A stretch of DNA of 64,000 bases, from NCBI RefSeq assembly GCF_000426645.1, contig NZ_AUFT01000007.1, forward strand, positions 1 through 64,000, written 5' to 3'. Made by a program: the position numbers and the translations under genes. The DNA comes from Nakamurella lactea DSM 19367. GTDB taxonomy: Bacteria; Actinomycetota; Actinomycetes; Mycobacteriales; Nakamurellaceae. This document shows positions 33,176-42,051 of this stretch, in pieces; position 1 is the stretch's first letter, and the number at the start of each line of letters is the position of its first letter. The notes under the pieces were generated by a model that was given only the letters and a program-made list of their open reading frames with translations, had not been told where the DNA came from and did no database searches.

Positions 33176-33198
33176 GCGGCACAGCGGTCGGACTGCAC

Positions 33199-33963
33199 TC
33201 ACTGCGGTTCGCCGGCTGACAGTGCGTGGCCGACCAGATCGAGGTAGTTGGCTATCGCGGTTCGACGGTCGTCGGGCAGCCGATGGCTGTAGTGGAAGAG
33301 GAGTTGCCGCAACACGTCCAACTGTTCGGCTGCCGCGGCTTCCGGTGCAGGCGGGCCGCCGACGAACTCCATCAGCTTCGCCGCCTGGGGCGACCGCCGG
33401 ACAACGTGTTTGGCGGCAATGGGAATGAGCGCAGCGCGCAGCCGCTCATGCTCATCGGGGGCCTTCACTGTCGCGGGCTGGATGTCCCGGCCGGCCAGGT
33501 GATCGGCGAAACTTACTGCCAAGTCTGGCAGGCCCTGTCGGTCAAAAACGACCGTAGCGTCAGTGGCCCACCCTGCCTCGGATGCCGGGTAGATGTACCA
33601 GTCGACCCACAACGGCAGACCGTCGATGACGTATTCCCCACTGACCGCGCCGGCATGTCGGGGTGCGTTGTGGCGGGCATCGAAACTCAGCCGAAGATCG
33701 TCAGCCCGAGGCAGTTCACGGGCATCGACGAACCTCGCGACCTGAGTATCGGGCACCACGATCAGCAGATCGATGTCGCTCCAGTCGTCGTCGTCACCGC
33801 GCCCCAGCGATCCGACCAACCCGGCTGCGACGACGGTGTCGTCGTCACGCAAGAGATCGAGAACTTCGCCGAGCCACGAGTCCCGCAGTTCGCGAAGCAG
33901 CCTCGATGACAGAGAGCGCCGACTTTCGTGCATCGTCGGGAAGTCTGACACGAACGCAGCCAT
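33199..33963 (-). CDS. Nucleotidyltransferase domain protein
   Basis: A 254-aa protein with a pol-beta-like nucleotidyltransferase core: VAAGLVGSLGRGDDDDWSDIDLLIVV, giving the GS motif and DxD metal ligands, followed by the third acid in LPLWVDWYIYP. The C-terminal half is helical (EQLDVLRQLLFHYSH). Related proteins include aminoglycoside adenylyltransferases and unassigned small-molecule nucleotidyltransferases. Starts at 33963, 33933 (MHESRRSL) and 34017 are possible. The region just upstream is a duplicated gene scrap, so the promoter context is new. Confidence 0.82.
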   Translation of the reverse strand: MAAFVSDFPTMHESRRSLSSRLLRELRDSWLGEVLDLLRDDDTVVAAGLVGSLGRGDDDDWSDIDLLIVVPDTQVARFVDARELPRADDLRLSFDARHNAPRHAGAVSGEYVIDGLPLWVDWYIYPASEAGWATDATVVFDRQGLPDLAVSFADHLAGRDIQPATVKAPDEHERLRAALIPIAAKHVVRRSPQAAKLMEFVGGPPAPEAAAAEQLDVLRQLLFHYSHRLPDDRRTAIANYLDLVGHALSAGEPQ

Positions 33964-34012
33964 CGCGCCTCGCGACCGGGGCGACACTCTGTGTGCCAGC
34001 CCAAATCGGCCG

Positions 34013-34095
34013 ACCACGGATCGTCGGATCAGCGGGTCGCCTGGTTCACCAAGGGCTTCAACGGCGATATCGAATCATGCCTCGGAAACCGCTAA
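34013..34095 (+). pseudogene. Duplicated 3' tail of the zinc peptidase gene
   Basis: The 83 bp read DHGSSDQRVAWFTKGFNGD then IESCLGNR and stop, matching residues 307-333 of the peptidase at 10328-11329. The DNA differs at only a handful of positions from 11247-11329, and weaker similarity continues a few bases on both sides. No catalytic part is present. Confidence 0.85.
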
Positions 34096-34209
34096 TCGTT
34101 GTTACCGGGACCTGGGAACCGTTGGCGCAAGGCCGGCACTCGGACCGCACCCTCGTGACCAGCAAGGACGGGTTCAGCGGCGGTTCTGCGCCAAGCTGCG
34201 TGGACACGT

Positions 34210-34245
34210 CGACGGGCCCGGAGTCGAACGACTCCGGGCCCGTCG
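34210..34245 (-). terminator. Hairpin terminator of the phosphatase gene
   Basis: CGACGGGCCCGGAGT-CGAACG-ACTCCGGGCCCGTCG, a perfect 15-bp stem, 37 bp after the stop of the minus-strand phosphatase gene. Confidence 0.75.
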
Positions 34246-34281
34246 GTTGTTCAGGCGATCAGCACCGCGGGGGCGCGGCCG

Positions 34282-35826
34282 TCACTTGCCGTGCTGCGTG
34301 TAGGTCTGACGATCGATCAGCGAACCCATCGGCGAGACCGGCACGTTGTTCGCGACACCGGTGACCTTGCTGGTGACCGGATCGACGATCGTGGTGTTCT
34401 CCGGGCTGCCACACCACTTCACGTTGTTGCGGGCGACGGCCGGGTTGGTGGCCAGGTCCGCGCAATCGCCCGCACGGATCCCGCTGACCTCGAGCTTGTT
34501 GGCCTTGACGTCGACGCGAACGTAGGAGCGAACGTGCTCCTGGTTCTCGGAAGCGTTGGCCCAGTGGCGCTTGCGGCCCGTGCTGTCGTCGAGCGGATCC
34601 GGCCCGAAGGTCGGGTCGGTCGGCGCGGTCAGGTCGTAGTACTTCGAGCCGGACGCCGAGTTGGCGGTCACGTAGACCACACCACCGGGACCGAGGTCGA
34701 CCTTGTTCTGGTCGGGGGTCTCGGCAGCGTTGGCCTTGGTGCCGTTCTTGATCTCGTAGCTCCGCGAGTACGAGTGGTCGTGGCCCTGCAGCACCAGGTC
34801 GACGCCCATCTCGGAGAACGCGGTGGTGAAGTCCTGGCGGCGCACCTTGTTGTCGCCGTCGTTCGCATGGGCCGCCGGCGAGTAGATCGAGTGGTGGTAG
34901 ACCAACACGGTCCACTTGGTACCGGCGCCGTGGTTGGCGATCACATCCTTGATGTACGCCACGTGCGCCGGATCCGAACCACTGTTGTAGGCATTGGAGT
35001 TGATGTCCACGAACAGCACACCCTTGTACGTGTACCAGTAGTCGCCGCCGGCAGCGGTCGCCGTGTTGCCACCGGGGTAGAAAGCGGCGTCGTTCGACGT
35101 GTTCGGGGTGAAGTTGTGCTGCAGAATGGCCTGGCCACCCGACTCGTGGTTGCCGATGGTCGAGGCCCACGGGACGCGCTTGAGCACGTCGCTGCTGTCG
35201 GCGAAGTTGTTCCAGTGGTCCTCGTTGTTGGCGCTCTCCACCTGGTCTCCGCCGGACACCAGAATCTCGGCGTCGGCATCGTTCTGCTGCGTGTAGGCGA
35301 GGGTCGCCGCCCAGCCCTTGCCGTCGGCAACGGCGTCACCCGACGAACCGATCTGCGGGTCGCCGAAGAACAGGAACGAGAACGGCTGACCCTTCCCCCG
35401 GTTACCGGTCTTGAAGGCGTAGGTCGGCGACCACGCACCCGCGGAGCCGACCTTGTAGCTGTACTCGGTGTTCGGAGCCAGATTCGGGAGGGTGGCCCTG
35501 GCGTTGTAGGCCGTGGTGGTGCCGACCCAGTTCTGCTGCTCGACGGCGTCGATCACCGTTGCCTTCTGGGTGAACGCGCCCGCGGAGAGCGACTTGGTCT
35601 GCTGCAGAACGACCTGCTGGTCGGCGTCGCCGGGGACGTACCACGCGAGGTTGCGGGACGACTCGTCGGAGCCGACGCCGAGCAGGATGTCGTAAGGCGC
35701 GCCGGTCGCCGCGTAGGCGGAGGCTGAGGCGGCGACTACGCCACCGGAGACGAGGGTGGCGAGGCCGATCGCTGCCGCGATGCCGCGGTGGCGGAACCTG
35801 GTCGCCGTGATCATGCGGGAATTCAT
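34282..35826 (-). CDS. Secreted purple acid phosphatase-like metallophosphoesterase
   Basis: A 514-aa exported phosphatase. The signal peptide has an Arg-rich n-region and ends SASAYAATG (about residue 42). A fibronectin-like purple acid phosphatase N-domain (about 45-140, NTEYSYKVGSAG) precedes a calcineurin-like core with metal motifs GDPQIG, GGDQVE, GNHESGG, VYHHSIYS and GHDHSYSR. These are the five conserved blocks of the dinuclear phosphoesterases. Start ATG 35826 (MNSRMITATRF) fits the signal peptide. Likely role: release of phosphate outside the cell. Confidence 0.9.
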   Translation of the reverse strand: MNSRMITATRFRHRGIAAAIGLATLVSGGVVAASASAYAATGAPYDILLGVGSDESSRNLAWYVPGDADQQVVLQQTKSLSAGAFTQKATVIDAVEQQNWVGTTTAYNARATLPNLAPNTEYSYKVGSAGAWSPTYAFKTGNRGKGQPFSFLFFGDPQIGSSGDAVADGKGWAATLAYTQQNDADAEILVSGGDQVESANNEDHWNNFADSSDVLKRVPWASTIGNHESGGQAILQHNFTPNTSNDAAFYPGGNTATAAGGDYWYTYKGVLFVDINSNAYNSGSDPAHVAYIKDVIANHGAGTKWTVLVYHHSIYSPAAHANDGDNKVRRQDFTTAFSEMGVDLVLQGHDHSYSRSYEIKNGTKANAAETPDQNKVDLGPGGVVYVTANSASGSKYYDLTAPTDPTFGPDPLDDSTGRKRHWANASENQEHVRSYVRVDVKANKLEVSGIRAGDCADLATNPAVARNNVKWCGSPENTTIVDPVTSKVTGVANNVPVSPMGSLIDRQTYTQHGK

Positions 35827-35962
35827 TGATGTCGTCCTGTCGGGTAGGGGACGTCTGTGGACATCGACCAGTTCAGTCGGGTCGGATGAATGCACTGTGA
35901 ACCGTTGGGGAGCAATGAATGACGGTTCCCCGGTGAACAGGCGTCACGTCCGCCGAGCTGCG

Positions 35963-37186
35963 TCAGAGCAGCCGCTGGACGAACCAGACCAACCCCAGCA
36001 CCGTCACGCCGGCGGCGATCAACCCGGTCACCCACCTGGCGACGACGGGTCGGTGCCGGCGGAGCAGCGCAAGCGCAGGGAACAGCAGCGCGATGATCGC
36101 CAGCTGAACGAACTCGATGCCGAGATTGAAGACCAGCAACGACCACAGCAGCGACCAGGAGAACGCCTCGTCGATGCCGAGCGCGCCGGCGAACCCGAGG
36201 CCGTGGATCAGTCCGAAGGCGAACACCACGGCGAGCCGGGTCCAGCCGGCCCGATCCAGGGCGAAGTGGCCGTGCTGGTCGGTCTCGATGTCGGAGGCGT
36301 GACCGCGGCGCACCACCAATCGCCACAGGTGCCAGCCGGCGACCACCGCGATCGACAACGCGATCAAGGGCTCGACGACCGATGCCGACACCTTCACCGC
36401 GCCGAGTGCCGCCAGGATGAAAGTCACCGAATGGGCAAGAGTGAAAGCCGTTGCGGCGAGAACGATCTCCCGGAGCCGTCGAGAGCCGGCGATCAACGCC
36501 AGCAGGAACAGCAGGTGATCGAGTCCGGTATAGAGGTGTTCGGCGCCGAGCCGGAAGAACTCCCAGAACCGTTTGCCGACGCTCTGCTGGATCGAGAGCG
36601 TCGGGTTGTTCCGGTCGAGGACGGCGCTGCCCGAGCGGCCGTCGAGGTGATAGGTGACGATCGTCTCGGCGCCCTTCACGAAGCCCTCGTCATCGGCGAA
36701 CAACGAACTCGTCACGCCGTGCTTCGGGTCGTGCTCCTGCTCGGGGCAGCTCCAGTCGAGAACCACGGTGGCATAGGGCACATCCCGCAGGTGAACGACG
36801 AAGTCACCGACCTGCGCCGGCGTGCAGGCGGTGCTTCCGGCGGAGAGCACGAACCGGTCGGTCAGGTATTTGAGCGCGTTCGTCCGGTGCGTGTTCAGGG
36901 CCAGCTGCTGCCCGGGCAGGTCGCTGTTCTCCCAGGCCGGCATACCGGCCCGGTACAGCGGGTCGTCCTTCTCGGCCTGGGCCACCGACACGAGGTACAG
37001 GTCGTACTCGACGTCGAGTTGGGTCCGAACGTGGCCGGGTTGGCTGCCATCGGTGATGTCGACGTACACAGCCGTGGAGAAGCCGTGTGCGAGAGCGGGT
37101 GTCGCGCCGGCGAGGCCCGAGAGAACGCTGACAGCAGCACAGAACAGCACGCTGAACGCGGCGAACCGGAATCGACGGACGGGCAT
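35963..37186 (-). CDS. HupE/UreJ-like membrane protein with large exported N-domain
   Basis: A 407-aa protein: signal peptide (FAAFSVLFCAAVSVLSGLAGATPALA), an extracytoplasmic beta-rich domain to about residue 195 with a Cys pair, then six or seven membrane helices. The membrane part has LGAEHLYTGLDHLLFLLAL, TAFTLAHSVTFILAALG and VFAFGLIHGLGFAGAL, typical of the HupE_UreJ_2 family linked to metal handling. ATG 37186 (MPVRRFRFAAF) gives a normal signal peptide. Whether it transports nickel or another ion is not known. Confidence 0.85.
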   Translation of the reverse strand: MPVRRFRFAAFSVLFCAAVSVLSGLAGATPALAHGFSTAVYVDITDGSQPGHVRTQLDVEYDLYLVSVAQAEKDDPLYRAGMPAWENSDLPGQQLALNTHRTNALKYLTDRFVLSAGSTACTPAQVGDFVVHLRDVPYATVVLDWSCPEQEHDPKHGVTSSLFADDEGFVKGAETIVTYHLDGRSGSAVLDRNNPTLSIQQSVGKRFWEFFRLGAEHLYTGLDHLLFLLALIAGSRRLREIVLAATAFTLAHSVTFILAALGAVKVSASVVEPLIALSIAVVAGWHLWRLVVRRGHASDIETDQHGHFALDRAGWTRLAVVFAFGLIHGLGFAGALGIDEAFSWSLLWSLLVFNLGIEFVQLAIIALLFPALALLRRHRPVVARWVTGLIAAGVTVLGLVWFVQRLL

Positions 37187-37366
37187 GAATCTCCTTATCG
37201 TGGGCCGTCGCAAGGTCCCGCACCCCGATGTCGGGCAGATGTCCGGATGACGAACAGCCGGACAACACGGGCCGCAGGAAGGTCGGCCGACTTCTGCTGT
37301 TCACGCTCCTCCGATAGGAAGTACGCACTCGGCGCCCGCACTCGTCACCCGCACAAAGGAATCCCG

Positions 37367-38047
37367 TTGCACCTGCGTTCCCGCCCCGGTGGTGTCCTCT
37401 CCGCAGTCGCCGCCTGCTGCCTGCTGCTGCTCACCGGCTGCGCCGGCAACGCCCGGACCGGTGCCAACGCCTCGACGTCCCCGTTGCCCCATGCAACGGT
37501 GGGGCAGGACTTCTACGACGCCCAGAACCCCCCACCCCCGGAAGGCACGATCACCCCGTCGGCGGGCTCCTGGGACAGGGTCCACCCGCCGAAGGGTTAC
37601 CGGGCCGTGTTGCTGTCGATGGGCACCGACGGGCCGACAACCACCCTGGTCACCGCCATCGACGAGTGGGCCGGCCAGGAGGGCGTCGACCTGCAGCACA
37701 TCACTGTCCCCGACCACCACCAGATCATCGACAAGGCCACCCAGGCCATCGATCTCCGGCTCGATCTCGTCATCGTGGCCGGCAACGACCTGATCGACCC
37801 GATGGCCCTGATCACCGCGGCGCATCTGCAGCAGAACTTCCTGGTGGTGGGCGCGGAACTCGCCGAACCGACGCACAACGTCACCGCAGCCGACTGGACC
37901 GGCGCGTCATTTCGTGGCGAGGGCCTCGGCGCCTCATCGACCTACGACCCGACTTCGTTCACCCCGGAGCGGGCGGCCCGCGCGGTTCGCGCCGGCGCGG
38001 CAGCGGTGCTCAGCAATCACACCGGCATCGTCGTCTGGCTGGACTGA
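37367..38047 (+). CDS. Lipoprotein, BMP/sugar-binding-like fragment-sized
   Basis: A 226-aa lipoprotein starting at TTG 37367, 6 nt after AAAGGA. The signal VLSAVAACCLLLLTGCAG ends in a clear lipobox Cys (about residue 25). The mature part has one Rossmann-like lobe (YRAVLLSMGTDGPTTTLVTA, DLQHITVPDH, LDLVIVAGNDLIDPMALITAA) resembling periplasmic type 1 binding proteins such as BMP, but it is only about half the usual length. No ABC transporter is next to it. It may be a minimal one-lobe relative; ligand unknown. Confidence 0.7.
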   Translation: MHLRSRPGGVLSAVAACCLLLLTGCAGNARTGANASTSPLPHATVGQDFYDAQNPPPPEGTITPSAGSWDRVHPPKGYRAVLLSMGTDGPTTTLVTAIDEWAGQEGVDLQHITVPDHHQIIDKATQAIDLRLDLVIVAGNDLIDPMALITAAHLQQNFLVVGAELAEPTHNVTAADWTGASFRGEGLGASSTYDPTSFTPERAARAVRAGAAAVLSNHTGIVVWLD

Positions 38048-38092
38048 CCGCCACCGATCCGGAGGTGGCCAGCAGGGTCGGCGCCAGGAACG

Positions 38093-38428
38093 TCAAGTGA
38101 GGTCCGAGGAGTTCATCCGGCGCTTGCCGATCCGCTCGATGCGCATCACCACGCGCTCCTCCGGGTCCGGACAGCAGACCAGCGAATCCCTTTCCAGCCA
38201 ATCGCTCTCGGGGAGTTGCCGCTGTTTGGCGGGCAGCAGCGGCAGCACCGATTGCAACGCGAAGATGCAGAAGTGCTTGCCGTCCGGCAGGCGCAGTTCG
38301 GCGCTGTTCACCAGCTCGAACCAGTCGCCGACGGCCAGGCCACACACCGAGCGGCCTTCGATCCGCTCCACCGTCACCCGCAGATCGAAGAGCTCCATGT
38401 CGCCATCGCTCGGTGTGCCGTCAGCCAC
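38093..38428 (-). CDS. TIGR04076 family protein
   Basis: A 111-aa protein with the TIGR04076 pattern: LRVTVERIEGRSVCGLAVGDWFEL, PDGKHFCIFALQSVLPLLPAKQR, and the CCPDP motif. Function unknown. It overlaps the DUF885 gene by 8 bp and is the last gene of the large minus-strand operon. Confidence 0.82.
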   Translation of the reverse strand: MADGTPSDGDMELFDLRVTVERIEGRSVCGLAVGDWFELVNSAELRLPDGKHFCIFALQSVLPLLPAKQRQLPESDWLERDSLVCCPDPEERVVMRIERIGKRRMNSSDLT

Positions 38429-40061
38429 GGGAGTCTCCGATCAGCGCCTGTCGCAGCGGTCCGAGGCCCAGCGGTCCGAGCCGCAGGGCATCCATGTGGA
38501 ACGCCCGCAGATCGAAACCTGGTCGGCTCTCGGCAGTCTCGCGCACCTGGCGCCACAGTCGGGCGCCGACCCGGAAGGCCAACGCCTGCGCCGGCCAGCC
38601 GAAGTAGCGGTCGACCTCGAACCGGGCCGAGGCCTCGTCGCACCCGGACGCCGCCCGCAGCACGGCCACACCGAGCTCGGGGGTCCACTCGGTCGCCTCG
38701 GTGAAACCGTTGCCCGCCGGGATCGGCAGTCCCAGATGCAGCCCCATGTCGATGACGATCCTGGCCGCCCGCCAGCGCTGGCCGTACAGCATGCCCAACC
38801 GCTCGCCAGGGGTCCGCAGTAGTCCGAGCTCGTCGCACAGTCGCTCGGCGTAGTGCGCCCAGCCCTCGACGTATCCGTGCACGTGGGCCATCGACCGCTG
38901 CCACGGATGCAGATCGGGTTCGGCCATTGCCACCGCGATCTGCAGGTGGTGCCCCGGCGCCCCTTCGTGGTGAACGGTTGTCACCTCGCGCCAGGCGAAC
39001 GACGGTTCGCCGCCGGCCCGCGGCGCCCACCAGATCCGGCCCGGTCGGGTGAAGGCGGCGTCCGGCTGGGCGTAGTACATGACGCCGGACGCGGCGGCCG
39101 ACAGGCGGCACTCGGCGCGGCGGGCGGCCGGCGGAAGATCGAAGTGGGTGCCGTCGATCGCATCGGTCACCTCGTCGACCCTGCCCTGCAGCCAGCCGAG
39201 CAGCTGGTCGGGGTCGGCCAGCTGCTGATCCGGATCAGCGTCCAGCGCCGCCGCGGCCTCCTCGATCGAGGAGAACCGTAGATCCTTTGCTACCGCTGTC
39301 ATCTCGTCCGTCAGCCGAGCTAGCTCATGCCAGCCGAACTCGTAGGTGTCGGCCAGGTCGACCACGTCGCCGAGGAACGCCCTGGCCGTCACCGAGTACC
39401 GCTGCTGGCCCACCGCGTCGTGCTGCGGCGCGGCCGGCAACAGCTCGGTGCGCAAGAAGTCGACGAACCGGCCGGTGGCGTCGGTGGCGGCGCTCGCCCC
39501 GCCGGCCAGTCCGGGCACGTCGGGGGCATCCGCGATCAGCCGGCGGTAGAAGTCGTCGCCGGTCGGTGAAACCCATTGCGCGCACTGGGCGGCGGCGCCG
39601 GACACCTGGCGGGCCGCAACACGGTGGCCGGCGGCCGCGGCCGATCGCAGGGTCTCGGTGTAGTCGGCGAGTGCCTGCGGCACCTGCCCGAGACAGGATG
39701 CCACCCGCTCCCACTGCTGCCGGTTCTCGTGCGGCAGATTGTCGAAGACCTCGCGCACCTGGTGCACCGGCGTTGCCAGCGGCGCCAGCAGTGATCGGGT
39801 GAAACCCGTTTCGTCGAGGGCGATGTCGCTGCTGAGCCGCTCGGTGAGCGCGGCCGCCAGGACCGCATCGGCCGGCGCTGGGGGGCCGGCCGCGGCGAGC
39901 GAGCGCAGCGCTCGTTGCTGGGCCGCCCTCCGGGTGTCGAAGGCGGCCGGCGACAGCGCCGGCATCGGCCCGGCCGAGTCGTCGCCCAGCGCCTGCGCCG
40001 CGGTCGGATCGACGCCGGCGAGCTCGCGCAGCAGCGTGTCGGCAATGGTTCTGACGCTCAT
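38421..40061 (-). CDS. DUF885 family putative peptidase (copy A)
   Basis: A 546-aa, mostly helical DUF885 protein. The family is annotated as putative zinc peptidases; the signature VHHEGAPGHHLQIAVAM lies near residue 363, and a downstream Glu-rich helix (VEGWAHYAERLCDEL) supplies a likely third ligand. It has no signal peptide, so it would act on imported substrate. It overlaps the LLM gene by ATGA and TIGR04076 by 8 bp. The same operon holds a second DUF885 gene of identical length but different sequence. Confidence 0.9.
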   Translation of the reverse strand: MSVRTIADTLLRELAGVDPTAAQALGDDSAGPMPALSPAAFDTRRAAQQRALRSLAAAGPPAPADAVLAAALTERLSSDIALDETGFTRSLLAPLATPVHQVREVFDNLPHENRQQWERVASCLGQVPQALADYTETLRSAAAAGHRVAARQVSGAAAQCAQWVSPTGDDFYRRLIADAPDVPGLAGGASAATDATGRFVDFLRTELLPAAPQHDAVGQQRYSVTARAFLGDVVDLADTYEFGWHELARLTDEMTAVAKDLRFSSIEEAAAALDADPDQQLADPDQLLGWLQGRVDEVTDAIDGTHFDLPPAARRAECRLSAAASGVMYYAQPDAAFTRPGRIWWAPRAGGEPSFAWREVTTVHHEGAPGHHLQIAVAMAEPDLHPWQRSMAHVHGYVEGWAHYAERLCDELGLLRTPGERLGMLYGQRWRAARIVIDMGLHLGLPIPAGNGFTEATEWTPELGVAVLRAASGCDEASARFEVDRYFGWPAQALAFRVGARLWRQVRETAESRPGFDLRAFHMDALRLGPLGLGPLRQALIGDSRG

Positions 40062-41101
40062 CCGGATTCCTGGTCTCCCGTCGTTCCGCGCAGTGCCGGC
40101 AGTACCTGCTTGCCGATCAACTCAACGCCGTACTCGTCGGTGCGGCCATGCGGGGTGCCGAACTCCACCCGGGTGGCGCCGGCGGCGAACAGTTGGGCCG
40201 CGTGCTCGGCGACGGTCGCCGGGTCGCCGGCGAAGCTGAAGCGGTCCATCACTGCGTCCGGGATGAGTCGCCCGGCGGCCTCGGCGTCGCCCCTGGAAAG
40301 GGCTTGCCGCAGTGGGCCGAGCACCGACTCGGGCACGGTGACCGTGACGTCCAACCGGGCCACCACATCCAGGTACATGGCCACTTCGGTGCGGGCCCGG
40401 CGGCGCGCGGCGGCGCCGTCCTCGTCCACCACGGTGACGGCGCCGGCGACGATCCCGACCGATGATCGCGGGCGTCCGGCGGCATCGCAGGCGGCGTCGA
40501 GCACCGACCTGACGTGCGCGACCATCTCCGGGTTGGCGCAGCCGCCGAGTTTGACCTCGTCGGCACACCGGCCGGCCAGCGCCAACCCGCGCGGACCCCA
40601 GGTGCCGAGCAGGATGTCCACCCGATCGCGTTCCCGCGGGTAGAGCAGCCGGGTGCCCTCGGTCAGCGAGAAGATCTCGCCCTGGTAGGCACTGTCGTCG
40701 CCGCGCAGCAGCCGCTGCACCACCTCGACCGCCTCGGTCAACCGGAGCAGCGGGCGGTCGGCAACGACACCGACCCGCTCCAGCCAGGCGCCGCGGACCA
40801 GGCCGACGTAGGCCCGGCCCCCCGAAGCCAGATCCAGCGCTGCCGCCTGGCCGGCGATCTCGATCGGGTGCAGCAGGAAGGGATTCAGACATGCCGGGCC
40901 CAGTCGGAGCCGGCTGGTGGCGCGGGCGATTTCCAGCAGCGGGAACAGCGCCGGCTGGAAGCCGAGATCGTGGAACACCGAAATCCCGTCGAACCCGAGC
41001 GCCTCGGCCAGCACGCCCAGCCGCACGTAGTCGGCCGCCTTCTTGTCGGTCTGCAGGCCGAGGGTGACGTTGCGCACCGGCTCGGCCGGAAGGCTACTCA
41101 C
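40058..41101 (-). CDS. LLM-class (F420-type) oxidoreductase
   Basis: A 347-aa enzyme similar in layout to F420-dependent methylene-H4MPT reductase-like proteins: ADYVRLGVLAEALGFDGISVFHD, RLRLGPACLNPFLLHPIEIAGQAAALDLASGGRAYVGLVRGAW (in parts), EIFSLTEGTRLLYP and DILLGTWGPRGLALAG. It overlaps the XRE-cupin gene at the start and DUF885 at the end, both by 4 bp. In this operon it could hydroxylate or oxidise the imported compound; this is inferred. Confidence 0.87.
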   Translation of the reverse strand: MSSLPAEPVRNVTLGLQTDKKAADYVRLGVLAEALGFDGISVFHDLGFQPALFPLLEIARATSRLRLGPACLNPFLLHPIEIAGQAAALDLASGGRAYVGLVRGAWLERVGVVADRPLLRLTEAVEVVQRLLRGDDSAYQGEIFSLTEGTRLLYPRERDRVDILLGTWGPRGLALAGRCADEVKLGGCANPEMVAHVRSVLDAACDAAGRPRSSVGIVAGAVTVVDEDGAAARRRARTEVAMYLDVVARLDVTVTVPESVLGPLRQALSRGDAEAAGRLIPDAVMDRFSFAGDPATVAEHAAQLFAAGATRVEFGTPHGRTDEYGVELIGKQVLPALRGTTGDQESG

Positions 41102-41634
41102 GGCACCGGCGGGGTGACGGCCAGCAGGTACACCGCCGGTTCGAGGCTTTCATTGCAGAAGCGGTGCAGCAGCCGGGAATCGAACGTCAGCGCCTCGCCG
41201 GAGTGCAGCAGGTGGCGGTCGTCCCCGATCTCCACCACCACCTCACCCTCCAGGACCACGATGCACTCCGTCGACTCGTGTCCGCGGCGCTCCGACGAGC
41301 TGACGTCACCGGGTCGCATCCGGGCCTGCAACACTTCCAGGTCGCCGCGGCCCGGCGTCAGCCGCTCGTAGCTGATCTCGCCGAGCGGTGCGGTGAGCTG
41401 CATCCGTTCGCCGGGGCGGGACAGATGCACCATCGGCGCGTTCGGTTCGCTGAACAGCGTGGAGACCTCGGCATGGAAGACGGAGGCCAGCTTCCGCAGC
41501 GTCGACAGGCTGGGATCGGTGACGCCGTTCTCCAACTGGCTCAACAGCGCGGGCGACAACTCGGCCTCGGTGGCCAGTTCGCGGAGAGTCAGTTGATGAC
41601 GCAGCCGCAGTTCGCGCAATCTTTCGCCCAACAT
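41098..41634 (-). CDS. XRE-cupin transcriptional regulator
   Basis: A 178-aa regulator: N-terminal helix-turn-helix LTLRELATEAELSPALLSQLENG (residues 15-37) and SLSTLRKLASVFH, plus a C-terminal cupin (VVLEGEVVVEIGDDRHLLHSGEALTFDS, about 125-155). This class often senses a small catabolic substrate and controls its own degradation operon. It lies in the middle of the operon, coupled to the LLM gene. It is the best candidate regulator of the whole locus. Confidence 0.92.
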   Translation of the reverse strand: MLGERLRELRLRHQLTLRELATEAELSPALLSQLENGVTDPSLSTLRKLASVFHAEVSTLFSEPNAPMVHLSRPGERMQLTAPLGEISYERLTPGRGDLEVLQARMRPGDVSSSERRGHESTECIVVLEGEVVVEIGDDRHLLHSGEALTFDSRLLHRFCNESLEPAVYLLAVTPPVP

Positions 41635-41652
41635 GTGCGTGATCCCTCCCCG

Positions 41653-42051
41653 TCAGAGCGCTTCGGCATGGTGGTGGACGATCCGCCAGGTCTCCGCGCG
41701 GTCCCAGACATCCGTCACCCGGAACGCACTTTCCTCGCCCGTGCCGGTCGCCCGCAACACATACCGCGCCACCGCGGCGGTGTCGCCCCAGCGGTCGATG
41801 AGTAGATCCTCGACCGAGAGCACCGGAACCGCGTTGGACGACCCGCCGGGTTCCGGCTCGACCGCCCGGCGCCTTCGACGAAGCTCGGTCAACTCGGGCA
41901 GCCCGATCCGGTCCCCTGGCTGATCGGTCTCCCAGATGGTGATCGCCGGATGCAGGTGCAGGTCGAACCGTGCCGGTTCCGGGTAGGCGGCATACATGGC
42001 GCGGACGGCGTCGGCGATCTCGCCATCGCTCTCGCGCACTCGCTCGGTCAT
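41653..42051 (-). CDS. NTF2/SnoaL-like protein
   Basis: A 132-aa cone-fold protein: EIADAVRAMYAAYPEPARFDLHLHPAITIWE, LLIDRWGDTAAVARYVLRATG, and the C-terminal strand RVTDVWDRAETWRIVHHHAEAL (in parts). ATG 42051 overlaps the ABC ATPase stop by 4 bp, so the much longer upstream frame is not used. A hydrolase or isomerase role is possible. Confidence 0.82.
   Translation of the reverse strand: MTERVRESDGEIADAVRAMYAAYPEPARFDLHLHPAITIWETDQPGDRIGLPELTELRRRRRAVEPEPGGSSNAVPVLSVEDLLIDRWGDTAAVARYVLRATGTGEESAFRVTDVWDRAETWRIVHHHAEAL

Noticed and set aside
35756..37366. Long plus-strand frame before the lipoprotein
   Set aside because: It is the antisense of the HupE-like gene; the signal peptide and ribosome site place the real start at TTG 37367.
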